Of a stretch of 64,000 nt of DNA, positions 47,734 to 59,885 are shown in pieces (within the stretch, counting starts at the first letter, position 1; the number at the start of each line of letters is the position of its first letter). This DNA is from Typhlomys cinereus (lineage: Eukaryota > Chordata > Mammalia > Rodentia > Platacanthomyidae). Below the pieces are notes generated by a model. That model was not told the DNA's origin, did not search any database, and saw only the letters and a program-made list of their open reading frames with translations. A program made the position numbers and the translations under genes. The DNA lies in contig JALPQD010000115.1 in NCBI GenBank assembly GCA_023101885.1, positions 1,929,953 through 1,993,952 of the forward strand. The letters are read 5' to 3'.

Positions 47734-48002
47734 GGCAGGAGAGATGGCTCAGGGGTTAGGTTAAAACTGCCTCACAAGCAAAAAGTCCTGAGTTCTGATC
47801 CCAGGTCCCACAAAAAAATGCCAAACAGAAATGACAGCAGCCTGGACTCTGGTCCTGGTGGGTAGAGCTGGGAAATCCCAAAGCATAGCAAAAGAGGAGG
47901 TAGAAGCAATCCAGGATGATTCCTGAAGTCACCCTTGGTCCTCTGTGGGGACACACAGTACCCTCTGACACACACACACACACACCTAAAATAAAGTTAA
48001 AA
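47734..48002 (+). repeat. Dip-like tRNA SINE
   Basis: GGCAGGAGAGATGGCTCAGGGGTTAGG, B box GAGTTCTGATCCCAGGTCCC, body GGTAGAGCTGGGAAATCCCAAAGC and GATTCCTGAAGTCACCCTTGGTCC, (AC)n, tail CCTAAAATAAAG. Confidence 0.85.
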
Positions 48003-48897
48003 AATAGAGTTCTTGATATCAATTTTTAAATAATAATTCCTTTAAATCGAATTTCCCTCAAGATCTTGTTTGTATAAGTAAGAAAATTATTTTTGTTGCC
48101 AATCATTTAGTAGCTTATGATAGTTGGATTTATTTTTAGAGAAACCTCTTTGTAAAAATATACAGATTTTCTTGTGACAAAATTTGAAGGATTTCAAATT
48201 GGAGTACCTAAACTTCAAATGTTTCATAATGACAACAAACTCTGACTTGCAGAAGAAGTGTGTATTCCCCTCTCAGCACGTACTTGGCACAGCCTTTGAA
48301 GAAAGGAAAATAGAACACTGTGAAACACCGACTTTTAAGGTTTATGTTTCACTGGTCAAAGTCACATGGTCATGCCTGCATTCAACAGGAGAGGAGATAT
48401 AACTTCTTGGGTAGTAGGGCAATGAATATTTGTGCTTATGAATATTAATTCACTAATGTAGTTGCCTCCTATGACTTTGTAGTCCCAACAGTTAAAATTA
48501 AATCTAACTGCAATTGAATAGCTGTGTGGGATTATTGAACCTAACATTTCCAAAGCAAGTAAAATTTTAACAGGATTATGATGAGAAAACATAATTGAGG
48601 CTGAAATAGAAATACTGATTTTCACATATTTTTAAGGTTGGGGTTTCTTTAACTACAATCTTTTTTCCCTTGAAGGAGTTTATGAAGTCTTCATTTTCGT
48701 GCTTACAAGAAAATATAAACCTAAAAGTATGTCCTATCAATTTGATGTCTATTCCATTGTATTTTATCTTGAACAATGAGTATTAACATGGTAGTATAAT
48801 AAAAAAGTAGTAGTATAATAAATAAAGTTCCCAGATATTTTTCTGGAAACTTTAGAAGATTTAATACATGCTTCTCATTTTTATTATTAATTAATTA

Positions 48898-49032
48898 GTG
48901 TATGTGGAGAGTCAAGGGTGATTTTGGTAATCATCCTAGATTGCTCTAACTCATTGCTTTGCTTTGGGGTTTCCAATAGTCCACTTTCCAAAAGGGAAGG
49001 CTGCTGCCATTTCCACCCAGCATTTCATGCTT
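48898..49032 (-). repeat. Dip-like SINE, 3' fragment (minus)
   Basis: GTCAAGGGTGATTTTGGTAATCATCCTAGATTGC...GGCTGCTGCCATTTCCACCCAGC: the 3' half without the tRNA head. Confidence 0.65.
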
Positions 49033-49462
49033 CTCATTTTTGTTTTCTCTTAAAGCATACAAAACTACAGTGTGCGATAAGTTCTCAAAATTCACCTCAG
49101 TGATCTTCATCTCTATGTATTTTTCTCTGACACTCAACAGGATACACTTGTGGTACTGTGATTCAATGAGATATATGTGTAACTAATAATATGTTGTAGA
49201 AATGAGCCTGCAGTTCCAACGTCAGCATTGTCATTCAAAACAGATGGAAAAAAAATACTGTAAGGAACATGTTACATTCACAAAAAAAAAAAAAAAAAAA
49301 ACTCAGGACAGTAGTTATTCTGCATGGTGGCAGTGGAGAACACTGTTGGGGAGGTGCATAGGGTTAATTAACATTCTGTCAATCTTGGCAGTAGCTACTT
49401 AAAATGTTCGTTTAGTTTTTAAAAACTAAATATTGTATTTGGTTTTCATATATTTATTTCAA

Positions 49463-49775
49463 AGGGATTGGAGAGTTGTTTCAATAGTTAAAGTGTTTGT
49501 CACACAAGCAAAAGAACTAGAGTTCCGATCCCCAAAATCTGAGATTAGGAATCCCCCAGAATAGGCTGGCTAGTCAGACTAGGCCTATTGACAAACTATG
49601 GGTTTGATTACATATCCTGTCTCAAAAAAGGTGGAAGAGCAGTTGAGAATGATTCCTGACAACTTAGTTCTCCACAGGCATGCATGCATGCATACATGTG
49701 TGCATGCACATAGGTGTATACACACATTCCCCACATGCATACGCATGAAAATGAGAAAAGAAAAAAAATTTTAAA
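49463..49775 (+). repeat. Dip-like tRNA SINE, old copy
   Basis: GGATTGGAGAGTTGTTTCAATAGTTAAAGTGTTTGTCACACAAGCAAAAG, B-box area GAGTTCCGATCCCC, a short middle, then CATGCATGCATGCATACATG and an A-rich tail. Confidence 0.7.
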
Positions 49776-50124
49776 GAAAAAATGATATAAACTGTATTAA
49801 TTTAGTATGCTTTCTATAAATATATATAGTATTTAAAGAAAAATCATGGATTTTTGAAAGTCAGATGCAGAAAAATGAACATACTGTGTTGATAATAGCC
49901 TTGTAATAGTTAGCTGTGAAATAAATGAATTCCACATTTTCTTTTGAATAATTTTGTTTAAGTTAAAGAGTATATTAATGCCGTTGGGACTGTGGATATG
50001 AATTCAAATACTGTCAAATCTGGTATTAGAAGAAATGTATTTTACATACTTGAGTTGTATAGAAACTAGAATAATTTTTCCTCAGTGTCTTTTCTTGCCT
50101 ACCTTCTCTTTTCTCTCCCTCCAG

Positions 50125-50161
50125 GAGTTATTCTTGAAATTTTGAAAGAAAACTCCGGACC
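50125..50161 (+). other. GKAP1: GKAP1 5'-UTR part of the first coding exon
   Basis: The 37 bp between the acceptor and the ATG contain an in-frame TGA at 50135-50137, so translation cannot start upstream in this frame. Confidence 0.8.
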
Positions 50162-50377
50162 ATGGCTTCAGCAGTCCTCAGCTCTGTTCTCACGACTGCC
50201 TCTCGGTTTGCCCTTTTGCAAGTGGATAGTGGCAGTGGATCTGATTCGGAGCCTGGAAAAGGCAAAGGTCGAAATACTGGAAAGTCTCAAGCTTTGGGAA
50301 ACAAGTCAACTACAAATGAGAAAAAAAGAGAGAAAAGAAGAAAAAAGAAGGAACAACAACAGAGTGAAGCAAATGAG
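50162..50377 (+). CDS. GKAP1: GKAP1 first coding exon (N terminus)
   Basis: 216 bp, 72 codons, phase 0 at the end; donor GTAGCC after SEANE. The ATG is in strong context (A at -3, G at +4) with an in-frame stop upstream. The sequence opens [20 protein letters not shown], then an acidic Ser/Gly/Asp patch ([16 protein letters not shown]) and a very basic run ([16 protein letters not shown]). This matches GKAP1 (GKAP42), a protein of about 366 residues in human that binds cGMP-dependent protein kinase I-alpha and was described at the Golgi of male germ cells. The window codes for about its first 187 residues. The basic run resembles a nuclear or RNA-binding patch, but I infer no function from it. 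Confidence 0.97.
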
Positions 50378-50851
50378 GTAGCCATTCTAATTACTCCTGT
50401 GGCCAGACTCTCTGAAAGACTGCAGGCGTCACAAGGACAGGGCTACCCAGCTCGCTTCTGTAGTCATCGTGCCTCATCCATAGGATTCAGAAATGTTTTC
50501 TGTGTACTTACACTCAAATGTAGTATTTAAAAATATTTTTCCTGATGATAGCAGCTTCTGTGTTCATTCTAAGATGTTTAAAACAGAGAAGTCATAAAAG
50601 GAACCAGGCTCATACTGTAGTCCTAATGGCTTCAGGGCTTGAGACCATGGGAGCTCTTGAGCCAACCTGGACAACTTTATCTTATTAATAAATTTAAGGT
50701 GAAAATAAGTAAAACCCACAAATTACAACTTTATTTTAGTCATATCAGGTAGTGTAGTGAGTGTTTGGATTTGAAATAAAAATATATTTTTTTAATTTAA
50801 ATCATTGGTTCTGATGAATTGAACTTGATATTTTTTGTGTTTATTTTATAG

Positions 50852-50995
50852 CTTAGGAATCTTGCTTTTAAGAAAATTCCCCAGAAATCCTCCCATGCCA
50901 TTTGTAATACTCAACATGAGCCTTCAGTGCCAAACCCAGTACAGAAGGATTCGAGGGAAGAAAACTGGCAAGAGTGGAGACAAAGAGATGAACAG
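50852..50995 (+). CDS. GKAP1: GKAP1 second coding exon
   Basis: 144 bp, 48 codons, phase 0 at both ends; acceptor TTTTATAG, donor GTAACA. It encodes [20 protein letters not shown] and ends [14 protein letters not shown]. The joins to NE before and LTSEMFEAD after restore the known protein. The intron before it is only 474 bp (50378-50851) and holds nothing I recognise beyond a possible B1-like scrap near 50600-50680. Confidence 0.96.
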
Positions 50996-51239
50996 GTAAC
51001 AGCTAAGTAAATAACATTACTTTGGCCTGTTTCTCAGTGAATTTATGGATTTTTAAGATGGTGATGCATCTAAATCCATATTACCTTTGTTCTGAGGAAT
51101 AGTCAGTATTGAATAATAAACACTCGTTTAATGGAACACACCTTTTAATTCATGCTCCTTTTAATAGAAGGCTCTGATTAATACATTCATTATTTATGTT
51201 AGTTTTGACAGTTCAAAGTTAAATGCTTGCTTTGGGGGT

Positions 51240-51312
51240 AATGTCCTAGGAGATCAAACTCAGGGCCTCGAGCTTGCTAGACACGTGCTCTACTCCTCAG
51301 CTACAATTCCAG
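51240..51312 (-). repeat. ID-type SINE (minus)
   Basis: CTAGGAGATCAAACTCAGGGCCTCGAGCTTGCTAGACACGTGCTCTACTCC is a clear ID complement. Confidence 0.75.
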
Positions 51313-51558
51313 ACCTATATTTTATTTTTAAAATTAATTTGCCTTTATTTTTTTAAACAATTGAAGGACTAATGTGAAGGGAAAGGAATAGGAATAACTT
51401 GTTTCAAATTAAAAAAAAACACAGTTTTAGAGCTAGAGGTCCCTCGTTTATATCTAATCATAGTTTTGCTTTAAAAAATTTTTTTAAAGGAAAACTTCCT
51501 TTTTAACCGTGGTATAAGCCTGGATGGCATGTTTGTCCTCTTGATGTTTTATTCTTCT

Positions 51559-51860
51559 TTTTTAAATTTTTTTATTATTTATTATTTATTCAACTGTGCT
51601 TATATGTGTGTGTGCATGTATGCGTGTGTATGTATGTGTGTGTGTGTAGAACCATGGACGAATTCGGGAACCAGCATGGACCACCTCCACCTCCTCCTTG
51701 TTTATTCTGCCCCGGGATTCACAGGCTCCGCCCTACCAGGACCAGAAACGCAGGCCACCCCCGCTTCCACCTGGCGTCTATACGTGGGGTCTAGGATCTG
51801 AACTCAGGACCTTCTGCCTGCAAGGCAGAGGCTTAATCCCTGAGCCACCTCTCCAGCCCC
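51559..51860 (-). mobile_element. Young Dip-like SINE (minus) with perfect 16-bp target duplication
   Basis: Minus-strand copy from the head GGGGCTGGAGAGGTGGCTCAGGG (complement of 51838-51860) to an AT-rich tail near 51565. It is flanked by GATGTTTTATTCTTCT at 51543-51558 and 51861-51876, identical. CpG-containing body positions are largely preserved (CGAATTCGGG, GGCGTCTATACGTGGGG). Confidence 0.92.
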
Positions 51861-51889
51861 GATGTTTTATTCTTCTATATCTTTATTTT

Positions 51890-51912
51890 TTAATATTTAT
51901 TTGAGAGAAAGT

Positions 51913-51948
<36 letters not shown>

Positions 51949-52183
51949 ATGCATGCCATATGGCATATGGGTAGGTCTAAGAAAAAATTGTTTTCCTCAA
52001 AAAGGTGAAAAGAACACTATTTAGTGTCCAGAGGGGAAACATATTTCAGAAAAGATTTTCCTCAGAGAGCAGAAAATAATTTTAAATAATGCTCCTTCTA
52101 TCATGTGGGCTCCCAGGAATCAAGCTCAGATCTCCAGGTTTTTTAAGCAAGCACCTTACTCATTGAGCTGTCTCACTTCTAGA
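51890..52183 (-). repeat. B4-like SINE with (GT)n (minus)
   Basis: TTTATTTGAGAGAAAGTAAG(TG)n at the left, CTTCTATCATGTGGGCTCCCAGGAATCAAGCTCAGATC and CTTACTCATTGAGCTGTCTCACTTC at the right. Confidence 0.6.
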
Positions 52184-52304
52184 CAGAATTCCATATGGAA
52201 TCAGTAGACAGTTCCATATAGAAATGTAAGATGTGTAAGTTTAAAGTGTAGGTTTATTTATTATGTTGTTGTTGTTGTTTTAAGTAAATAATTTTTTAAG
52301 ATCT

Positions 52305-52346
<42 letters not shown>

Positions 52347-53746
52347 TGTGTAGGAAAATACATACTAAGCCTGAAATATACTGTAGGACACGTTGCATAT
52401 ATAAGAAATTAAGCATGCTTATTTAATATCAGTTCTTGGGTTATCAATTTAAAATGAAGCAGAGAGAGCCCAGCATGATATATATACATCCAAGTAATTG
52501 GCTGGGATAAGATCCAGCTTTGAATGTGGGACAAAATGCTATCTCAGAACAAACAATAATTTACTGCTCTTGGTGTAGACTGTGTTATAATATTTTCTTT
52601 AGGGCCTTGCATTGTTTGAGACTCATGAGTATCAGTTACTACCTGAGAGCTGTGTAGTAATGCTAGTTTCCAGACAGTGATATGTGTTAGGCACTAATGG
52701 AATTTATCAGTGTCAAAGTCTCAGGAACATTGAAGAATTTCTGCTTGGTCTGCTACTGGTAGGTCACATAGGCACCTATTTAGAATTCTCATTTAGAAAT
52801 ACTAATCAACATCATGGGAAGTAGAATAGACCCTGGGGAAATTTTATTGGAAAGTGAAAAAGTAAAGGCAAGCCTTGGAACTACTAGACAAAATTGTCAG
52901 TAGACAATTCCATATGGAAATGTGAGGATGCATAAGTTTCAAGTGTAGGTTTATTCGAAAGGTCAAGGAAATAGCTGTACTAGACAGAAAGCAGATAGTA
53001 TATACTAGATGTTCTCTCTGGCAATGTAGGTAAATAGCATTCCAGGTATGGAGGGCTGAGCCTAACAAGACACTTGGGGTACAGCTGCTTATTTCAAACA
53101 TAAAAGAGAAGTTGTGCCAAAACCAAGCTTAGATTATATTAATCAAGGCTGAGCATCAAATCTGCAAACTGAAATTAAATTATCACCAGAGGGCAGTAAA
53201 CAAGCGATCCCTGGATCTTAGTTAATCTCACCTCAACCAAAAAGTTTCTGGCCGGACAGAAAAGAATAGAGCACTCTCCTTAGTGTCAGAGGGAAAACAT
53301 ACTTTGTAAAGGATTTCCTTTGGGATACAGAAGTTCATTTTTGATAGCACTTATTATTTTTCTTTAATAGAAAACAAGGAGCTAAAGTATTTGATAAAAG
53401 TTACAGAAAGATCATGGACTAACATCAAGAATGAGAAATTAAAGAGATGGTAGATTTTTAGGAAGTAAATGGTAGCAGTTAAAAAAATGCATTAGGAGGC
53501 CTAAAGAACAGGGCATATCCTGAATAAAATTAGGTTATTATGAGAAATACTGGATACTTTTGCAGATAAAACTGATATGATACATTAGAACACCAAAAGT
53601 CAATCAGAGGGATTGTTATGTTCCGGAACAAATGGCTCAGGGACAAGTATTAAAGATAATGTGAGTAAAAAGTTCTACAAGCTTAAGATTTAAATCTAAG
53701 ACTGAAAGAACTAAAACAAATTCTAAGTCTATTAAAAAAATTTGAG

Positions 53747-53938
53747 GGCTGGAGAGGTGGCTCAGGGGTTAAGCTTCCGCCTTGCAGGCAGAAGGTCCTG
53801 AGTTCGGATCCCAGATCCCACGTATAGACGCCAGGCGGAAGCGGGGGCGGCCTGCGCTTCTGGTCCTGGTAGAGCAGAGCCTGTGAATCCCGGGGCAGAA
53901 GGAGGTGGAGGCATCCATGGTGGTTCTACACATACACA

Positions 53939-53976
<38 letters not shown>

Positions 53977-54048
53977 CGCGCACGCGCACATACACATGCA
54001 TATGCACACAGTTGAATAAATAATAATAATAATAATTAAAAAAAAGAG
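53747..54048 (+). mobile_element. Young Dip-like SINE (plus)
   Basis: GGGCTGGAGAGGTGGCTCAGGGGTTAAGCTTCCGCCTTGCAGGC, B box GAGTTCGGATCCCAGATCCC, CpG-rich body GCGGAAGCGGGGGCGGCC, (AC)n 53940-53971, tail GAATAAATAATAATAATAATAATTAAA. Flanked by AAAAAAATTTGAG and AAAAAAAATTGAG. Confidence 0.9.
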
Positions 54049-54094
54049 GAAAAAAAATTGAGGTAGAGTTGTCCAGGTTAACCCTTCTTTGACC

Positions 54095-54950
54095 ATTTCT
54101 TAAACTTACATCATATAGTCTGATTATTACTGTCACATCCCATCCTCTTTATTTTCCCTCCCACCCCGTCTATCCCCTCTTCCCTATAAATCCCCTTTCC
54201 ACATTCATATCTTTTATTTTGTGACTCACTGAGTTTAACCAGAGTCATCTGCATGATTATGAGTGTGGAACTACCCACTGGAGCAGCCAGAAGCCTCCAT
54301 CAAGAGCAAATAGATCGCTTAGGGAGGGATTAGGGCCACATGAGCCCCTCCACCATCCATGACTGACAGTGGGCAGCCCAGTCTTGAGCTCATGGTTGCA
54401 ATGGCTATGCCATGCCTAGAAGAAAGCATTTCACAAGTCTCCTTCCTGTGATCCGGCTTTTCTTTTGTTTCCATCACCTCGTGCATGCTGTCCTCTGAGC
54501 CTTAGAAGGCATGATAAGTGCATCCTATTCTGGGCTGAGCACTCAACAATCACTTATTCCTAGCTCCATGAGCTCTTGAGTCTCAGTGTTCTCCACTACC
54601 CACTGCAAGAAGCTTCTCCGATGAAGCTGAGAGCAGCACTAACCTAGGAGGAGTGAGCATAAGTATTTAGAAGGAAGTGTGACAACATACCCATCTAACA
54701 AAACAACAGTAGTACATTCTCCTTCTCAGTCACACAACCTCTCCAGCCATCAGCTTTGACCAGGATTGCAGGCATGAATCCCCCACTCTGGAGTGAGTTT
54801 CAGATCCAGAAAGGAGATGGTCACCCCCAAAGCAGTCATGCCATATTGCACCAGAGAGTGCAGCTTGCTTGACAGATTGTCATTGTAACATGCAAGGTCT
54901 ACAGCTGGATAAAACCATGGTCAGTTTTCTCCCCCTAGCAGACTGCATAG
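54095..54950 (-). mobile_element. L1 3'-UTR fragment (minus)
   Basis: Antisense L1 tail: CCCACCCCGTCTATCCCCTCTTCCC (polypurine tract on the other strand), then GGATTAGGGCCACATGAGCCCCTCCACCATCCATGACTGACAG and CTCCATGAGCTCTTGAG, phrases of rodent L1 3' UTRs. Its right limit is uncertain. Confidence 0.6.
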
Positions 54951-55144
54951 CATCTTCTGGCACTGTTTGCTGACCAGTAGAAAGGTAGCTTCCAGCTCAT
55001 TTTTCTGTGTTCAGCAGCCAAAGCGTATGATGTCTTCGATAATAGCATTTTAGCATCTAGTTCTGGTGGGCACCCAAAGGCCACTAACCTTCAATTCTTG
55101 ATCCTCCTATCTTAGCTCCCCAAATTCTGGGATTACAGTCTTTA

Positions 55145-55457
55145 TTTTTTAAATATTTTATGTATTTTATTTATTTGTTTGTTTGTTTGTTGTGTCTGCC
55201 TGCCTGCCTGTCTGTCTGTCTGTCTGTCAATCAGAGGGTACTATATGTCCCTGTGGAGAACCAAGGTTGACCGGAATCATCCTTGGTTGCATTTACCTCC
55301 TCTAGCTTTGCTCTGGGATTTCCCAAGCCCCACCCAACGAGGCCAGAAGCACAGACTGCTCCCCGTTCCCCTTGGCATTTTTAGGTGGGACCTAGATCCA
55401 AACTCAAGACCTACTTGTGAGGCAGAGTCTTAACACCTGAGCCATCTCTCCAGTACC
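55145..55457 (-). repeat. Dip-like tRNA SINE (minus)
   Basis: Left tail with (TTTG)n and (CTGT)n (55169-55228), body CAGAGGGTACTATATGTCCCTGTGGAGAACCAAGG, right head CACCTGAGCCATCTCTCCAG. Confidence 0.82.
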
Positions 55458-55849
55458 AGTCTTTAAATTTTTTAATTTTGGGCTGGATGTGGTACTGACA
55501 CTTAAAAAAAAAAATAGGAAGGAAGGAACAATGAATGAATGAATAAGGATATAGTGACAATGAAAGATATATTCTGATTATTCAAGATATTCTGTATTTT
55601 GCCAAGTTATGCTGCTATCAAAACAACTGGAGATTATAGAAATCTTTAGTGCATTATATCTATAAGGAAATACTTGTATCTTGTTTTTCATTTGATAAAT
55701 TTGTATCAATTTTATATATGTCATTGTGGAAAATGGTATCATATTTCTTAACCTGTTTCTTTGGAAAGATGTATATGCCATGCTTAAAGTGGATGAGTTT
55801 TATATGTTTTATGAGACATATCTTAGTAAAACTTTTTAAACTTTATTTT

Positions 55850-55852
55850 GGG

Positions 55853-55885
<33 letters not shown>

Positions 55886-56120
55886 TATCAGAGGGAACTA
55901 TGGATTCCTGTAGAGGACCAAGAGTGACTTTGGGAATCATTCTGGATTGCTTTTGCCTCCTTTTTGCTTCTCCTTGGGATTTTTCAGGCTCTGCCCACTA
56001 GCACCAAAAGTGTAGGCTGCTGCCATTCCTGCCTGGCGTTTTTATGTGAGACCAGGGATTTGAACTCAGGACCTTCTGCTTTTGAGGCAGAGTTTTAACC
56101 CCTGAGCCATCTCTCCAGCC
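55850..56120 (-). repeat. Dip-like tRNA SINE (minus) with (GT)n
   Basis: (GT)n 55853-55888, CAGAGGGAACTATGGATTCCTGTAGAGGACCAAGAGTGACTTTGG, B-box region GATTTGAACTCAGGACC, head TAACCCCTGAGCCATCTCTCCAGCCC. Confidence 0.85.
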
Positions 56121-56469
56121 CAACTTGGGCATTTCTGTGATCTTTCTAACAGTATATTTTAAAATTCACTTCCTGTCAGGATGACTTTCTTTAATATTTC
56201 ATAATATATCTATTCTGAAGGTTATGTTTTGCTTATTGCTCTTTCCTCCTGCAATTCTTCTCCTTCCTACCTATCCAAATTTTCTGTTCTTTAAATAAAA
56301 ACTTAAAATTCATTTCTGTATTTTCTCTAAATTCCATTTGTTGATTTTTTTAACTTCTGTGGTTAATATCTTGTTTCATTTCCTATAATTTCTGTGTTAA
56401 TTTCTAACTGAAATAGAAACATTTTGAGGACAACCACCCAATTTATGCTGTCTTTCTTAACCTTGACAC

Positions 56470-56503
<34 letters not shown>

Positions 56504-57182
56504 GGGGCTGCAGACTGAACCCAGACTGAACCCAGAGCCTTACATATGCTGTGCTATTCTTTGAAGGTCCACGGACAGAATGAGATGACTTGACGGAAAG
56601 TTTAATTTGTAGTGTTCAGTATTGATAGCTTTCCAATTCTCAAAATAGTCTTTTTCAAACATCCATTTTGGTGATGGTTTCTATTTTGCCCTATCTAATT
56701 TTTATCATTAAGCATCAGAAACAATTTTTAATAACTCAGGCAAAAATATTTATTGGTAGGGTATTGAATGATCAATTGATTTGGATTGAAGCCTGAAAAA
56801 ACTTATTCTGTAAGAAATAGGCAAACTAAAAAATATTCAGAGACAAAAGCTGGTTGATTTTACTTTTCAAGGGCTGACATCAGATGCCTCGACTTTACTT
56901 GCTTTGTCTTTTGTCCCCAGTTTTGCTTCCTAGGGGAGTGAAAAGATCAGACTTCTTTATCTCTTGATGATGGCCTGGGTGCTTGGATGGGCTTTATTTT
57001 AAAATGGATAGATATGTGGCTATCTTTCTGAATCGATGATATCAGAATATTTTTTTCAAATAAAGGAAGAATGAGGAGAAAAAAATAATAGATGTGTGCA
57101 AACTATGTAGACCCAGATGGGGATATGCACTAAATCCAGGACATGCGTTTCTGCCATGTTGCAGCTTTTTGTTTTTCAAACT

Positions 57183-57356
57183 TTCTTTTTACTTTTTGTA
57201 TTTTGAGGCAGGGTCCTGTTGTGTAGCCCTGGGTTACCTGGAATTCACTCTACAGCCCAGACTGGCATTGAATTTTCAAAAGAATCATCCTGCCTCTGCC
57301 TCTTGAGTGCTGAGAGTTCATTGTGATCTAGCACAGAGCCACCACATCCGGCTGTC
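57183..57356 (-). repeat. B1 SINE (minus)
   Basis: TTGAGGCAGGGTCCTGTTGTGTAGCCCTGGGTTACCTGGAATTCACTC...CATCCTGCCTCTGCCTCTTGAGTGCTGAG...GAGCCACCACATCCGGCT: near full-length B1 complement with a short insertion. Confidence 0.85.
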
Positions 57357-58056
57357 CTAGCTTCTGTTCGGATGCCTTTGAACACAGTCACCTTCTTTTT
57401 TCCCAGTGAACAACTCACATGCCCACCCAGCTGCTGCTGTAGGTGGGCATGGCAGTTAGGAAGAATAGTTCAGAAGGTAGTGAAAACAAGATTTGTAAGA
57501 AACTAAGGTGAAATCAGGCGAAGAGGAACAAATCAGATGAAGGACATAGGACATCCTTTTAACACAATATTGAATGATTTAAGTGTAAGGCAATCATGTA
57601 GTGTATCATTTTGAGAGTAAGAGTATATTCTGTAATGGCTGGAATATATTAGGACATTATTTATTCTGTTTAAAGTTTCTAGTTTTTCTACACTTAGGAA
57701 ACGGCATGTTATTAATTTTTTGAAGTTCCATTAACTATTTGGTGTCCAAAGTGTATACTATCTTTGGCATTTATTACAATATTGATGTACTTGAAAGCTT
57801 TTCATCAATGTTAAAATGAAGGTTATATATTATCCATTAAATAGTTAACAATGAAGCAGTAAACAGAAATCTCCAAAGTAGAAGTTTGTGCTTTTGTTGC
57901 TTCTGCCTCTTGTATAATATAATTAGATAACTTTGTAGAACTGATGCTGTTATTACTTAAAACATTTTTCATATTCGTGTGTATGTGTGTGTTTTCCTTT
58001 CATAAATAAATACATTATGGTATTAAACTGTTTATTATGAAATTTTCTCTTTTTAG

Positions 58057-58149
<93 letters not shown>

Positions 58150-58194
58150 TGATTTATGCATTTTAGAGTGATTTTACATGTTTGCATTTTTTAA

Positions 58195-58220
58195 AGTTTT
58201 TTAGGTTTTATTATTTTGCA

Positions 58221-58283
<63 letters not shown>

Positions 58284-58397
58284 GACAGGCCGCTGTTGTG
58301 TCTTATCTGGCATTTTTTACATGGGAATTGGGATTCAAACTCAGAACCTTATGCTTGCAAGGCAGAGTCTTAACCCCTGAGCCATCTCTCCAGCCCA
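58195..58397 (-). repeat. Dip-like tRNA SINE (minus), (GT)n(GA)n
   Basis: (GT)n then (GA)n (58222-58276), a truncated body, then GATTCAAACTCAGAACCTTATGCTTGCAAGGCAGAG and the head TAACCCCTGAGCCATCTCTCCAGCCC. Confidence 0.82.
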
Positions 58398-58592
58398 TAG
58401 TTAAATTTTTACATGGTAAATAAATATTCAGAACAGGATTCCTTCTCAAATTATGAAATAACAACATAGGAAACAAGCTTTTTTCTGGTGTGTTAGAATA
58501 CTTAGAGTTCCTCCAACCAAAGTGAGAGGAACAAAATTAATGCCAGATGATTCATTTTCATTTTACATGACTATAGAAAATAAGTCCATTTA

Positions 58593-58690
58593 GGAAGCTG
58601 TGGATGTAGCTCAGTGGTAGAGTGTGCTTGACATTTATGTGACCCTTGTTTCAATCCCTAGCACTCCCCCCGCCCCCCGCCAAAGCAGAT
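58593..58690 (+). repeat. ID-type SINE
   Basis: GAAGCTGTGGATGTAGCTCAGTGGTAGAGTGTGCTTGAC, then GTTTCAATCCCTAGCACTCCCCCC: tRNA-Ala-like A and B boxes of an ID element. Confidence 0.8.
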
Positions 58691-59689
58691 TTAAATTTGT
58701 AAGTAAATGTGAGTACAGCAGTATACAGGTATTCATTCAGAGACTTTCTACCAGAGATACACTACAATTAAAGTAAGTGGGAGGCTATTTCTGATATTTT
58801 GTTCTTAGAAACTCAGCATTTATACTGAGCATTGATTTTGGGCATATGTCAAAATACATCATATACTGTGATTACAAGTCACATTTAAGCAAAAAATAAA
58901 AGTAATGTTTGTTTTATATTGTTTTAGATTTAATATTTTATCCTTTAACGTTTATTGGATTTTTGTTGTCATTGTTGTTCACTAGATTCTAGATTCATTC
59001 AAGTTGTGATGACTCATTGGTTGGTTGTTGATCTTCCCATTATGACAAGGCATTTTTTGACCATACTTCTGTACACTAGTGCTTTAATCTGAGATGAAAG
59101 GAAGAGAGAAATTAAAATCATAGTATACAATTTTGTTACTTTTTTGTAGTTTGGTAGAAAAGAATAAAAGTTGCTAGATAAGTGATTTGTTATATAGTAT
59201 GTGTGTTAGTTTTATTTTCCATGTCCTTTTTTCCTCATATTCCAAATAATCATAAATGACTATAGTTGTAATTATTAAACTTTCACTTAGATAAAAAGTG
59301 TACATTTACAAAAATGGACCCAGCACACTACTGTGATTCGGCAGTTTAAATGGCCTTTCAAGTTAAGCGTGAAAAGGTCCCCCTTTATTTCTGAATTAAG
59401 ACAGAATAGTTTATCAAATAGTATATTACCATTTCAGTGGTGATTGGTTGTTGATATGTGTTGTAATTCTGAAGCTAAAGGATTGTTTTAGTGGTGGCAT
59501 ATTAGTGTTGATAAAATATCAGGTTGTCTGCCAATTTCCTTGTTATATTCATAGGCCGTGTACTGAAAAGCATTGATTGTATGAGGCAGTAATGACTTTA
59601 TAAGAATGGAGGAAAGTCTTATATAAGACTAATTTTATGTCATTACATTGATATACTTGTTGAATTTTAAGCCGATATATCATAAAATG

Positions 59690-59885
59690 ATGAGAGAGAG
59701 ACTCTTTCATTTATATGGAGGCCAGAAGTTGACATTAGGTGTCTTCCTCAAATGCTGTCCATCTCGTTTTTAGAGGTGACCTTCACCTCACCAAGTTCAG
59801 CTGGTTTGCCAGCAAGCCCTAGTTATCCTCCTGTCTCCACTCTCCAGTGCTGGGATTACAAGTACACACTGTACACTCAGCATTT
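59690..59885 (-). repeat. B4-like SINE fragment (minus)
   Basis: ATGGAGGCCAGAAGTTGACATTAGGTGTCTTCCTCAAATGC...CTCCAGTGCTGGGATTACAAGTACACAC. Confidence 0.65.

Larger units (their letters stand above)
42328..50124 (+). other. GKAP1: GKAP1 first intron (5'-UTR to coding exon)
   Basis: About 7.8 kb (or about 8.2 kb if the donor at 41877 is used) up to acceptor CTCTCCCTCCAG at 50113-50124. It begins with a poly(T) run (42440-42469). Contents include B1 and URR1-like pieces, four plus-strand Dip-like SINEs, one minus-strand fragment and a (CTAT)n array. Stretches without recognised content: 42480-42830, 45880-46680, 46770-47220, 48010-48890, 49040-49440 and 49790-50100. Confidence 0.8.
50996..58056 (+). 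other. GKAP1: GKAP1 intron, about 7.1 kb
   Basis: Contains an ID piece, minus- and plus-strand Dip-like SINEs, a B4-like SINE, several (GT)n tracts (52308-52352; 56470-56501), an antisense L1 tail at 54.1-54.9 kb and a B1. Unrecognised stretches are 52360-53740, 56130-56460, 56510-57180 and 57360-58040. Confidence 0.85.

Noticed and set aside
50378..50530. Read-through extension of the GKAP1 first coding exon
   Set aside because: The frame stays open to 50530, but the donor at 50378 and the next exon at 50852 restore the known protein; intron retention would be needed.
58593..58690. tRNA-like gene with A and B boxes
   Set aside because: The sequence is an ID SINE: the anticodon region is degenerate and the end lacks a tRNA 3' half.
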